Shown one piece after another: positions 7,719-16,619 of a stretch of 64,000 nt of DNA. The stretch's first letter is position 1; each line of letters opens with the position of its first letter. This DNA is from Streptomyces fulvoviolaceus (lineage in GTDB: Bacteria > Actinomycetota > Actinomycetes > Streptomycetales > Streptomycetaceae), in the NCBI RefSeq assembly GCF_000718165.1, contig NZ_JOEY01000033.1, forward strand, positions 140,051 to 204,050. Reading direction: 5' to 3'. Position numbers and translations under genes: made by a program. Under the pieces are notes generated by a model. The model had not been told where the DNA came from and searched no databases. It worked only from the letters and a program-made list of their open reading frames with translations.

Positions 7719-8645
7719 ATGGTCCCGGTCATGCCCGAGACTCCGGAGGCCCTTGCCTTCCACGCCGCCCAGAGCCCGTTCTCCGACCCCGGCGATCTCG
7801 CCCACGTCTACGCCGACTTGCCGCGCGACCCCGCCCAACTCGCCCGCGTCTCCCGGAACTTGCTGATCCACCGCATGGAAGGCGACCTGTTCGGCCACAC
7901 CCACCCGGTCGACCGTCTGCACAACGACGCCGAGACCCGCTACATCGACGACATCCTGCGGATCCTCGTGCAGCGGAACGACACCCCGCTGTCCGAGCGG
8001 CGCGAGCCCCAGGACCGCTTCGTCGGGACCTGCCGGGACTTCTCGCTGCTGCACTGCTCGTTCCTGCGCCACTTCGGCATCCCGGCCCGCATCCGGATCG
8101 GCTTCGCCGACTACTGGGGGTCCGACAGCTTCCATGTCGACCACGTCGTCACCGAGTACTGGGACGAGGAACGTGGCTGGCTGTTCGCCGACGCCCAGCT
8201 CGCCGACCCCTTCGTCACCGGCCACTGGAAGGTGGACTTCGACCCGATGGACGTCCCCCGCGACCGTTTCCTCGTCGCGGGCGAGGCATGGCGGGCGATC
8301 CGGGAGCGCGGCGCGGACCCGGAGACCTTCGGGCTGCACCCGCCGGCGGAGGGGCCGTTCCGGGGCGAGCGGTACGTGGCCGGCAGCATCCGGCTCGACC
8401 TCGCCGCGCTCAACAAGGTGGAGACGCTGCTGTGGGACGTATGGGGAGAGGACGAGGGCAAGCCCGGGGAGCCACTGCCGGAGTCGTCCCGTGCGTTCTA
8501 CGACCGGGTCGCGCCCGTCGTCTGCGGCGAGGCGTCCTTCGAGGCGGCGCGGCAGCTGTTCGCGGAGGACGACGTCCTGCGCACCCCGCGGACGGTGACG
8601 TGTTACGCGCCCTTCAACGGGCCGAGCCAGGTCACCCTCCGCTGA
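7719..8645 (+). CDS. transglutaminase-like domain protein
   Basis: 308 residues from ATG 7719 (ATG 7731 is also possible; neither has a strong ribosome-binding site). The papain-like triad is readable: Cys in FVGTCRDFSLLHC, His in SFHVDHVVTEYW and Asp in GWLFADAQL. There is no signal peptide or membrane segment, so the protein should be cytosolic. Bacterial members of this fold often act as proteases or amidases. The natural substrate is unknown. It runs convergently into the PucR gene, 8 bp apart. Confidence 0.82.
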   Translation: MVPVMPETPEALAFHAAQSPFSDPGDLAHVYADLPRDPAQLARVSRNLLIHRMEGDLFGHTHPVDRLHNDAETRYIDDILRILVQRNDTPLSERREPQDRFVGTCRDFSLLHCSFLRHFGIPARIRIGFADYWGSDSFHVDHVVTEYWDEERGWLFADAQLADPFVTGHWKVDFDPMDVPRDRFLVAGEAWRAIRERGADPETFGLHPPAEGPFRGERYVAGSIRLDLAALNKVETLLWDVWGEDEGKPGEPLPESSRAFYDRVAPVVCGEASFEAARQLFAEDDVLRTPRTVTCYAPFNGPSQVTLR

Positions 8646-8653
8646 AGCCGAGG

Positions 8654-9913
8654 TCAGGCCACCGTCCGCAACCGCACCCCAGCCGACTCCCCCATCCCCC
8701 GCACCACCCGGTGCGCACAAGCCGCCGCCAGGAGCTCGCCCAGCAGGTCCGGGTCGCCGATCTCCAGGCCCAGCAACGACTCGATGCGCTCCAGGCGCTG
8801 GTAGAGGGACTGCCGGCCGATGTGCAGCAGGGCCGCCGTACGCGTGGGTGAGCAGCCGTTGCGCAGGTGGACCTCCAGCGTGCGGACGAGGTCGCTCGCA
8901 TGGGCCGCCTCCCACGCCAGCAACGGACCCAGCGCGTGCTGGACCAGGCGGGCGAGCCGGTCGCGGTTGGCGTCCACCCCGCCCCGCGTCAGCTCCCGTT
9001 CCAGGGCGAGGGCGCGCGAGGACGTCACCAGCGGGCCCTCCGGTGCGCCCGGCTCGGCGGCCGGGACGGTCAGCGCCAGCTCCAGGGTCGTCCGGGCCGC
9101 GCGCAACGTGTCGCTCCAGCGCAGCCAGCCGCTGTCGGCGCCGACGGCGTGCCCGACGGCCACCGTCAACCCCGGCTCGGCGACACCGCGGAAGGCCTCC
9201 TGGACCGCCCGGATGGGGTCACCGGACCGGCTGCCGGGCAGCGCGAGCAGGGCCAGGACGTCTCCCGGAAACGCCGCCCGCAGCAGACCCGCGCCGCCGA
9301 GCTGCCGTACCGCCCGGTCCACCGCGCCCACCTCGCGCGTGCCGTGCACGGACACCCCGATCAGCCGGGCTCCGGGCCTGGGCTGGAACCCGGCCAGCGC
9401 AGCCCGCGCCTCCACCTCGGGCTGGTTCAGGGCCGCCCGGTCGGCGAGATCGGCGAGCAGTGCCGCCGTATGGTCGTCGCCCCACGGGCGGACCACCGAG
9501 CGGCCCGACAGGCCCCGCGCCACGATCGCCCGGTTCGCCGCCTCCGTGATCCGTACGAAGGGCACGACCCGGCGCAGGGCCAGCAGCGGCAGACCCAGCC
9601 GACGGGCCTCGTCGGTCACCTCGTCCGGCATCGACGGCAGGGACCGCCCCACCTCCACCGCCAGCCCGGCCGCGTCCCGCGCCGCCAGCTCGCGCACATA
9701 CCTCCGGCGGGTCTCCGCGTCCGTGTCCGTCAGCCCGAAGCCGTTGGTCAGCAGCAGCTCGCCGCCGTCCAGGAAGTTCGCGCCCTCGTACACCTCACTG
9801 GAGTGCACCCAGCGCACCGGGCGGTCCAGGGCGCCCTCGCCGGCGAGGAGCTCGGGCTCGGAGGCCCGCACCGGATCGAGGGCCAGGACTTCACGCAAGG
9901 TGAGTGCAGGCAT
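8654..9913 (-). CDS. PucR-family transcriptional regulator
   Basis: 419 residues from ATG 9913, preceded by GGGAGG. The N-terminal PucR domain starts PALTLREVLALDPV; a GGDEF-like middle region follows; and the C-terminal helix-turn-helix reads LEVHLRNGCSPTRTAALLHIGRQSLYQRLERIESLLG. PucR proteins sense purine or pyrimidine catabolites. It is divergent from a cytosine-deaminase-like gene and a 2-oxoglutarate oxygenase gene, so it most likely controls their nucleobase pathway from the 91-bp gap. Confidence 0.9.
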   Translation of the reverse strand: MPALTLREVLALDPVRASEPELLAGEGALDRPVRWVHSSEVYEGANFLDGGELLLTNGFGLTDTDAETRRRYVRELAARDAAGLAVEVGRSLPSMPDEVTDEARRLGLPLLALRRVVPFVRITEAANRAIVARGLSGRSVVRPWGDDHTAALLADLADRAALNQPEVEARAALAGFQPRPGARLIGVSVHGTREVGAVDRAVRQLGGAGLLRAAFPGDVLALLALPGSRSGDPIRAVQEAFRGVAEPGLTVAVGHAVGADSGWLRWSDTLRAARTTLELALTVPAAEPGAPEGPLVTSSRALALERELTRGGVDANRDRLARLVQHALGPLLAWEAAHASDLVRTLEVHLRNGCSPTRTAALLHIGRQSLYQRLERIESLLGLEIGDPDLLGELLAAACAHRVVRGMGESAGVRLRTVA

Positions 9914-10004
9914 CGCGCCTCCCGACAGTTCGTCCGGCTGTGAGCTGCCCGGAGAGTACTTTCCGCACGTTGCCCTCGTGTTTCCGCCACAGGAGAGTGA
10001 AGTC

Positions 10005-10463
10005 ATGGACCCTATGGATCAGGCGACCGCCCGCACCTGGCTCGCCACCGCCGTCGCGGAGGCCCGCGCCGGGCTCGCCGAGGGCGGCATCCCGATCGGC
10101 GCCGCGCTCTACGGCGCCGACGGCACGCTGCTGGGCCGCGGCCACAATCTCCGCGTCCAGGACGACGACCCCTCGATGCACGCGGAGACGGCCGCCTTCC
10201 GGGCGGCGGGACGGCAGCGGACGTATCGCGGTACGACGATGGTGACCACCCTCTCGCCGTGCTGGTACTGCTCCGGTCTGGTCCGTCAGTTCGGCATCTC
10301 GCGGGTCGTGGTCGGCGAGGCCGCCACCTTCCACGGCGGACACGACTGGCTGGCCGAGCACGGCGTGGAGATCGTGCTCCTCGACGATCCCGAGTGCGTC
10401 GGCATGATGCGCGACTTCATCAAGAACAATCCGGCACTGTGGAACGAGGACATCGGTGAGTAA
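10005..10463 (+). CDS. cytosine/nucleoside deaminase family protein
   Basis: 152 residues from ATG 10005, with AGGAG at 9991-9995. The zinc site of the cytidine/cytosine deaminase superfamily is intact: HAE (in SMHAETAAF) with the catalytic Glu, and PCWYC. The sequence resembles yeast-type cytosine deaminase (cytosine to uracil plus ammonia), with ending residues suggesting the small dimeric form. It overlaps the next gene by 8 bp, indicating translational coupling and a shared pathway. Other nucleobase substrates are possible. Confidence 0.87.
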   Translation: MDPMDQATARTWLATAVAEARAGLAEGGIPIGAALYGADGTLLGRGHNLRVQDDDPSMHAETAAFRAAGRQRTYRGTTMVTTLSPCWYCSGLVRQFGISRVVVGEAATFHGGHDWLAEHGVEIVLLDDPECVGMMRDFIKNNPALWNEDIGE

Positions 10464-11421
10464 TCCCCGCATCCCTACGATCGACCTGCGCCCGTGGGTG
10501 GAAGGCGACCCCGAGGTCCGCGCCCAGATCGCCCGCACCCTCGACGAGGCCCTCCAGACCGCCGGGTTCTTCCTGGTCACCGGGCACGGGGTCGACCCCG
10601 CCCTGCGCTCCGCGATCCGGGAGGGCGCGCGGACCTTCTTCCGGATGCCCGTGGACGTGAAGCAGCCGTACACCGCGAAGGTCGGCGGGCGCGGCTGGCT
10701 CGGCCCGGGCGCCGAGGCCAACGGCTACTCGGAGGGGACCGAGACCCCGCCGGACCTCAAGGAGTCGCTGACCTTCGCGACGCACGAGCCCTTCGAGGAC
10801 CCGGTCGTCAACGCGGAGTGGTACGCGCCCAACGTCTGGCCGGAGGAGGTGCCCGAGCTCCAGACCCTCTGTGAGGAGTACCTGGACCGGATGGCCGTCC
10901 TGGAGAAGGAACTCCTCTCCCTCCTCGGCGAGGCGCTCGGGCTCGAAGCCGACTTCTTCTCGCAGCACATGGACCACCCGACCTACGGCTTCAACATCAA
11001 CTGGTACCCGGGGACCGAGGTCGTCGGGGAGCCGCAGCCGGGGCAGTTCCGCATCGGCCCGCACACCGACTTCGGGACGGTGACGATCCTCGACCGGCAG
11101 GCCGGCAAGGGCGGGCTGCAGGTCTACACGGACGAGGGCGGCTGGGAGGACGCGCCCTTCGACCCGGAGGCGTTCACCATCAACATCGGTGACCTGATGG
11201 CCCGTTGGACCGGCGACCGCTGGCGCTCCGGCCGGCACCGCGTGCTGCCGCCGCCGGCCGACGCGCCCGCCGAGGAGCTGATGTCCCTCGTCTACTTCGG
11301 CGAGTGCACACCGGGCACGCGCGTGGAGTCGGTGCCCGCTCCGGTGGGGCGCGTGGCGTACGAGGCGGTCGACTCGCATGTTTACCTGCGGGAGAAGCTG
11401 GATTCGATCACCGTGGAGTGA
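10456..11421 (+). CDS. 2-oxoglutarate/Fe(II) oxygenase, isopenicillin N synthase family
   Basis: 321 residues from GTG 10456 inside the end of the deaminase gene. The DIOX_N domain starts IPTIDLRPW. The jelly-roll core carries the iron facial triad as HTD (in IGPHTDFGTVT) and the distal His in RSGRHRVLPP. Fungal thymine-7-hydroxylase belongs to this superfamily, and bacterial members often sit beside deaminases. An oxidative step on a pyrimidine is therefore a reasonable inference, but the substrate is unproven. The PucR gene is divergent on the other side of the deaminase. Confidence 0.87.
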   Translation: MSNPRIPTIDLRPWVEGDPEVRAQIARTLDEALQTAGFFLVTGHGVDPALRSAIREGARTFFRMPVDVKQPYTAKVGGRGWLGPGAEANGYSEGTETPPDLKESLTFATHEPFEDPVVNAEWYAPNVWPEEVPELQTLCEEYLDRMAVLEKELLSLLGEALGLEADFFSQHMDHPTYGFNINWYPGTEVVGEPQPGQFRIGPHTDFGTVTILDRQAGKGGLQVYTDEGGWEDAPFDPEAFTINIGDLMARWTGDRWRSGRHRVLPPPADAPAEELMSLVYFGECTPGTRVESVPAPVGRVAYEAVDSHVYLREKLDSITVE

Positions 11422-11527
11422 CAACACCGATAATTTCGTAACCCAACGGACACCACGCGATCTAGTCCGAACCAACTCCCCCTACTTACCCTGGTGTTGA
11501 TACACAGCGCGCATGGGGGAGATGCGG

Positions 11528-13621
11528 GTGCACAGACGGTTGCACGGGCGCGGAGCGCTGTTCGACACGGAACCGGCAGGCCTTGCCCCGCGGCTCGTGG
11601 GACTGCGCCCGCACCAGCACCGGGCCACTCGCGCGGAACATCCGCAGGAACTCCCCTTCGTCGTGCTCACCGGCGGGCGCGGGCTGGGCAAGACCGCGCT
11701 GCTCGGCGAGCTGCGGGACGCCTACCGGGGGCACACCCCGGTCGCGCTGATCAATTGCGAGGACGCCCAGTTCGCGGGGCCGCCGGCCGGGCGTCCCGCG
11801 CGGTCCTGGTCGCCGGTGTCGCAGGCGCTGCTCATCCTCGCCGAGCAACTGGCCCAGCCGGTGACAGGCGCGGGGCGGATCCAGTTCCCGCGGCTGCTGT
11901 CGGGGCTCGTCGCCGTCGCCGCGAGCGGCTGGGAGGACGCCGACTCGGAGCGGATCCGGTACGAGGTACGGCGGTTCCTGCTGCTGAACGAATCCGGCTC
12001 CTGGATGATCGGCTTCACCGGGCGGTGGGTCGGGCGGACGCTCGCCGACGTCATGACCGTGGTGACCAGCGGCGCCGGAACCCTGGTCTCCTCGGCCATC
12101 GGGGCCCTTCTGGAGGCCTTCTCCGACAGTTATGTGCGCCGGCGCCAGCAGCGGGCGGCCGCCTGGTGGCGCGACTATCCCAACGCCAGCGGCAACCCCG
12201 CGCGCGGCCTCATGGAGCTGTCCGACCACTTCCGGGCGGGCGGCACCTCCCGCGAGCACGCCGAGCGGCATCTCGTACGCGCCCTGCTCGCCGACCTCTC
12301 CGACGCCTACACGGGCGTCCTGCCGCGCATGCAGCGCCTGGGCCGGCCGCTCGTCCTCGTCGACAACGCCCACAGCGCCCCCGGTCCGGGCCTGCGGGAC
12401 GCCGTACTGCGGGACCGTTCCGACGGGATCGCCGACCAGGTCGTGTTCATCGCCGCACAGCGCGGCGACGACCGCACCGCCCTGCGCAACGCCGTACGAC
12501 GCTCCCTGCCCGAGGTCGCGCGGCGCAGCGACTGGTCGCCCGACCCGGCGGCCCCGTCCTCCCGCGCCCTGCTGGTGTCGCTGCCCCCGCTCAGCCCCGA
12601 CGACACCCTGCACCTCGTGGGTGCCGTCTGCACGGACGCGCCCGTGCCGCCCCAACTCCCGCAGGCCACCCACCGGTTGAGCGGTGGCAGTCCGCTCGGT
12701 ATCGTCCTGCTCGCCGACTCCGCCGCGCAGAACCTGCCGGGCGCCGCCTCGCTCGGCGAACTGCTGACGGCGGACGTACGGCTGCACGAGGACCGCGACG
12801 GACGGCCCACGTACCTCGAACTCCTCGACCGGCTCGTGCCCGCCGACCGCCTCGACGAGCTGACGGTGCTGGCCGCCGCCCACGACCACGACTCGGCCAC
12901 CGCGCTGGCCGAGGCAGTCCTTCCGGACGACTTCGGCCCGGCGGACGTACGGGCCCTGCAGACGCGCCTGGTGCAGGAGGGGCTGCCCGAGGTGCGGGGG
13001 CGGTTCGTGGGCGACTCCTTCGTGCGGACGCTGCTGCTGCTCCGGCTGCACCACCGGGACGCCGACCACCGGCAGTGGCGCGAGGCGCACGAGACGCTGA
13101 TCCGGTACTACGCGCCCACAGACGGGGATGATCCTTCGCGCGCCCGGTACCGGCTGCACCACGAACTCGCCCTGGGCAGCCCGGAGTCGGCGGTGGCGTA
13201 CCTGCGCGACACCTTCGCCGGCCTGGACACCCGCACCTGGCTGCGGACACTGCGTTTCGTCGCCTCCGCCCCCTATTTCCACGCGCACGACGCCGAGGGC
13301 CGCGACTTCGCCGCCCGCGACGACCGGCGGGCCGCGATCGCGCTCGGCCACACGGACGCGGCGCAGGTCGTGCCGGACGACGTGGACGCCGTACTGCATC
13401 TGCGGGTACGGCGGTTGCTGCACGCCGTGTGGCAGTTGACCGACCCGCTCGCGCTGCCCGACCCGAAGGTGCGCGACCGGCTCCGGTACGAGCTGGAGCA
13501 GTTGTCCAACCTGCGGCCCGCGGGCAACGCGCTGCTGTGGCGGGCCTCCCGGGACTGGCCCGAGGACGGCGTCCCGGACGACGAGGGCGACGACAGCGAC
13601 GACCGGGACGGGGAGGCCTGA
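11528..13621 (+). CDS. large P-loop NTPase of unknown function
   Basis: 697 residues from GTG 11528, chosen because GGGGGAG (11515-11521) lies six bases upstream; ATG 11513 is in frame but lacks a site. Walker A is TGGRGLGKT (about 49-57); a Walker-B-like strand is RPLVLVDNAHS; a hydrophobic alanine/glycine/valine region lies between them. The C-terminal half is helical with no recognised domain and ends in an acidic tail (EGDDSDDRDGEA). Overall it resembles STAND or AAA-type regulatory NTPases. Its TGA overlaps the ATG of the membrane binding-protein gene, so the two products are made together. Confidence 0.75.
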   Translation: MHRRLHGRGALFDTEPAGLAPRLVGLRPHQHRATRAEHPQELPFVVLTGGRGLGKTALLGELRDAYRGHTPVALINCEDAQFAGPPAGRPARSWSPVSQALLILAEQLAQPVTGAGRIQFPRLLSGLVAVAASGWEDADSERIRYEVRRFLLLNESGSWMIGFTGRWVGRTLADVMTVVTSGAGTLVSSAIGALLEAFSDSYVRRRQQRAAAWWRDYPNASGNPARGLMELSDHFRAGGTSREHAERHLVRALLADLSDAYTGVLPRMQRLGRPLVLVDNAHSAPGPGLRDAVLRDRSDGIADQVVFIAAQRGDDRTALRNAVRRSLPEVARRSDWSPDPAAPSSRALLVSLPPLSPDDTLHLVGAVCTDAPVPPQLPQATHRLSGGSPLGIVLLADSAAQNLPGAASLGELLTADVRLHEDRDGRPTYLELLDRLVPADRLDELTVLAAAHDHDSATALAEAVLPDDFGPADVRALQTRLVQEGLPEVRGRFVGDSFVRTLLLLRLHHRDADHRQWREAHETLIRYYAPTDGDDPSRARYRLHHELALGSPESAVAYLRDTFAGLDTRTWLRTLRFVASAPYFHAHDAEGRDFAARDDRRAAIALGHTDAAQVVPDDVDAVLHLRVRRLLHAVWQLTDPLALPDPKVRDRLRYELEQLSNLRPAGNALLWRASRDWPEDGVPDDEGDDSDDRDGEA

Positions 13622-15186
13622 TGGCCGGCAGAGGCTTCGGTACATGGCTGCGCGAGGGCGTCTGGGAGATCCCCCTGCGCCGCTACCTCGGCCTCCTGTT
13701 CACCCTCGTCGTGCTGGGCGGCCTGAGCTTCGCCGTCCGCACGCTCGCCCACGACGACCGCGCCTGCGCCGCCGGGGTCGTGAAACCCGAGGGCAGCGAC
13801 GAGTGCGTGGGCGTCTCGGCGACCGCCTACTCCTGGGGGCGGCCCCAACTCCGGGACGCCGTAAGGGCGATCGACCGCGAGAACAAGTCCATCAAGGGCG
13901 ACTACGTCACCGTCGCCCTGCTGGAGCCCTTCACCGCGACCGACGCCGACAACCTCGGGGACGTACTGCACGAGCTGCAGGGCGCGTATCTGGCGCAGTA
14001 CCAGGCCAACCACCTCTCCAACGGCGCGGTCCCGGCGATCCGGCTCGTGCTCGCCAACCCCGGTGCCACCGGCGCGCACTGGAAGCACACGGTCGACCAG
14101 CTGGAGGGGATGACCGGCGGCGAGGACAGGCTGCGGGCGGTCGCCGGGATCGGGCTGAGCACCGTGAACAACGAGAAGGCCGTCAAGTCGCTCACCGCCC
14201 GCGGCATCGCGGTGATCGGCACCTCCATCACCGCCGACAGCCTCGCCAACGGGCAGAACGGCAAGAACCCCTTCCCGGGGCTCGCCCGCGTCGCCCCCAC
14301 CAACTCCGACGAGGCCCGCGCGCTCACCTCCTTCGCCAAGGTCACGGCGGGCAAGGCGGTGCTGGTGTACGACGAGAAGGCCGACGACAAGGAGCACGGC
14401 GACCCCTACGCGTGGACGCTCCAGCAGTCGTTCCAGAAGCTGCTGAAGGGATCGCCGTACGCTCCCTGGTCGTTCAACCCGCCCGACGACCGCAGCGAGG
14501 AGGGCAGCACCCCCAACGACTTCGAGCAGATCACCCACCTGGTCTGCGACACGGGCGCCGGCACGGACACGATCCTCTTCGCCGGACGGCACACCCAGCT
14601 GCGCCAGTTCATCAACGCGCTCGGCGAACGCGGCTGTCAGCAACGGAAGTTCACCCTGCTCACCGGCGACGAGGGCTCCTACCTGACCGGCGACAAGGAT
14701 CTGGACTGGGACGCCCTCAGGCACAACCTCACCGTCCGCTACACCGCCCTCGCCCACCCGGACGCCTGGGTCACCGACCCGCCCTCGACCGGCGGCAGCG
14801 CCGACGACGCGAAGGTCCTCCGGGAGCTGGTCCGCGAGGGCCAGGGCGACAAGGTGGGCCCCATCGGCAGGATCGACCTGGAGGACGGACAGCTGATCAT
14901 CGCCTACGACGCGATGCGCCTGACCTACCAGGGCATCCGGTACGCCAAGGGCGACGGGAAGACCTACCCGACACTCGAAGAGGTCCGCACCGAGTGGCGG
15001 TTCATCAAGGGCACCCAGCAGCGTGTGAACGGCGCGAGCGGCTGGATCTGCCTCGACAACCACGGCAACCCGTACGACAAGGCCGTCCCCATCGTGGAAC
15101 TGACCCCGGAAGGCCGCGCCAAGTTCGTCAAGATCGCCTGGCCGGAGGGGAAGCCGCCGGCGAAGGAGTGCCTGCCGCCGTCCTAA
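13621..15186 (+). CDS. membrane-tethered periplasmic-binding-protein-like sensor
   Basis: 521 residues. A short cytoplasmic N-terminus (WLREGVWEIPLRRYLG) precedes one membrane helix (about 22-42). The remaining 470 residues form a type-1 binding-protein (LivJ-like) fold, with VRAIDRENKSIKGDYVTVALLEP near the start, paired repeats such as GIGLSTVNNEKAV and GTSITADSL, and several cysteines. No ABC permease or ATPase gene is nearby, so a receptor role is likelier than transport. Coupling to the upstream NTPase by a 1-nt stop/start overlap suggests signal transfer across the membrane. Confidence 0.75.
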   Translation: MAGRGFGTWLREGVWEIPLRRYLGLLFTLVVLGGLSFAVRTLAHDDRACAAGVVKPEGSDECVGVSATAYSWGRPQLRDAVRAIDRENKSIKGDYVTVALLEPFTATDADNLGDVLHELQGAYLAQYQANHLSNGAVPAIRLVLANPGATGAHWKHTVDQLEGMTGGEDRLRAVAGIGLSTVNNEKAVKSLTARGIAVIGTSITADSLANGQNGKNPFPGLARVAPTNSDEARALTSFAKVTAGKAVLVYDEKADDKEHGDPYAWTLQQSFQKLLKGSPYAPWSFNPPDDRSEEGSTPNDFEQITHLVCDTGAGTDTILFAGRHTQLRQFINALGERGCQQRKFTLLTGDEGSYLTGDKDLDWDALRHNLTVRYTALAHPDAWVTDPPSTGGSADDAKVLRELVREGQGDKVGPIGRIDLEDGQLIIAYDAMRLTYQGIRYAKGDGKTYPTLEEVRTEWRFIKGTQQRVNGASGWICLDNHGNPYDKAVPIVELTPEGRAKFVKIAWPEGKPPAKECLPPS

Positions 15187-15596
15187 GGGTCTTTGAGGTC
15201 GGCCTCCAGGAGGGCGATGAGCCGCTCGAACCGTGCCCGCCAGCGCTGCTCCGACTCCCCGTCCCCCCGGAACTCGTGGGTGAACCGCAGAGCGGCCCCG
15301 TCCTCCCCGTCCCGCTCCAGATGGAAGCGGATCCGCCCGCCGTCCCCGACCGTGTACTCCGCGACCCGCTCGACGTCCCACGCCGTGACCCGCCCCTCCC
15401 CCAGGTCACGCAGCGTGACTGCGCCGCCGAGTCTGGGTTCGAGGACGTGGGCGGGGGTGAACCAGCCCGCGAGCCCCTCCGCCGTCGCGAGGGCGGGCCA
15501 GACCTGCTCCATGGGCCGGGGAAGCCGTACCAGGAAGTGGAGTATGTGCGTGTTCCCGTGGGTCTGACTGGTGCCCTGTTCGATGGATCCGGTCAT
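15183..15596 (-). CDS. SRPBCC/AHSA1-like START-domain protein
   Basis: 137 residues. The sequence HFLVRLPRPMEQVWPALATAEGLAGWF followed by VTLRDLGEGRVTAWDVERV is typical of Aha1/START-fold small proteins, which bind hydrophobic ligands or assist folding. It overlaps the convergent binding-protein gene by 4 bp. No partner gene indicates its ligand. Confidence 0.82.
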   Translation of the reverse strand: MTGSIEQGTSQTHGNTHILHFLVRLPRPMEQVWPALATAEGLAGWFTPAHVLEPRLGGAVTLRDLGEGRVTAWDVERVAEYTVGDGGRIRFHLERDGEDGAALRFTHEFRGDGESEQRWRARFERLIALLEADLKDP

Positions 15597-15653
15597 AGCA
15601 CCAGCCTGACCCTTGGTGACGGGTTCCGCACGTGGTTACGGACGCTCCGCGGC

Positions 15654-16619
15654 TTACGGCCGCTCGCCGCGCCCGTCCACGACCGTGCGCTCCAGAACGG
15701 CGCTGCTGCCGGTCACGTCCCCCTTCTTGAAGCCATACGGCAGGTCCTTCACCGCGACCTCGCGCTCGCCGAGGAATTCCTTCGTCTCCTTGTCGAAGAT
15801 CAGCTCGACGCGCTCCCCGGCGTCGACCCGCGCGACCGCGATCCCGTGCCGGCCGGCCGCGTCCACCACGTCGTCGATCACGAACACACCGGAGATCTTC
15901 GCGGCCGCGCGGTAGAGGGCGGCGGCCTGGGCGGGCGGCATCAGGGACTCGCGGGCGAGGTCCCCGACGAGGACGAAGTTGGCGTCGTCCTTGTTGCTGC
16001 TGCCGTCGCCGCTGACCTTGTTCAGCCACGCGTACATCTTGTCGGGGTCGGTCGGCAGGGTCTGGAGGTGGCGGTAGTCGGTGTTGGAGGGGATGCCGGG
16101 GGTCTGGGCCTCCAGGAGGATGTCGTCGGAGCGGACGGCCGGCTCGTGCACCATGCCCTGCTCCTTGCCGTCGACCGACAGCCACAGCTCGCGCTGGTGA
16201 ACCGGGTCGAGCTTCGCGGGCCCGTCGCCCTCCTGGGAGGACCAGGCGACCTTGCTCTTGATGTACACGAACTGGTCGTCACGGATATCGCTCGGCACAT
16301 CGGCGTGCTCGGCGGCGAGCGCGATGTCCTCCAGCAGGGCCGCGGCGTTCTGCGGGGCAGACGAGGTGGACGGGGCGGACGGGGCGGACGACGGCGAGGC
16401 GGCCGGCGGCGCGGACTCGCCGGAGCCGGACGGCACGGCGAAGGTGAGGGTCACGGCGGTGACGGCCGCGACGGCTCCCGCCACGAGGGCGGGGCGCAGC
16501 CAGGGCCTGCGCGCCCGGGCCTCGTTCTGGTGCGTCTCCTGCCGGATCTCGGTCATCAGATGCTCCTTGAGCAGTCGGTGACGGCCCGGCGGAAGGTCCT
16601 TCTCGGGAAGCTCGTTCAT
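15654..16619 (-). CDS. CU044_5270-type membrane protein, partner of an ECF sigma factor
   Basis: 321 residues. The cytoplasmic N-terminus (NELPEKDLPPGRHRLLKEHLM) leads to one membrane helix (about 42-63), a Ser/Ala/Pro linker and a large extracytoplasmic domain ending in GRGERP. Proteins of this architecture, from memory the CU044_5270 family, habitually follow sigma-factor genes and are presumed anti-sigma or signal-sensing partners. Its ATG overlaps the sigma gene stop (ATGA, 16616-16619), so the two are translationally coupled. It lacks a zinc anti-sigma HxxxCxxC motif. Confidence 0.85.
   Translation of the reverse strand: MNELPEKDLPPGRHRLLKEHLMTEIRQETHQNEARARRPWLRPALVAGAVAAVTAVTLTFAVPSGSGESAPPAASPSSAPSAPSTSSAPQNAAALLEDIALAAEHADVPSDIRDDQFVYIKSKVAWSSQEGDGPAKLDPVHQRELWLSVDGKEQGMVHEPAVRSDDILLEAQTPGIPSNTDYRHLQTLPTDPDKMYAWLNKVSGDGSSNKDDANFVLVGDLARESLMPPAQAAALYRAAAKISGVFVIDDVVDAAGRHGIAVARVDAGERVELIFDKETKEFLGEREVAVKDLPYGFKKGDVTGSSAVLERTVVDGRGERP

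Noticed and set aside
11422..11527. Promoter boxes before the NTPase gene
   Set aside because: Several weak TA-rich hexamers exist, but none with good spacing to another box, so no specific promoter is called.
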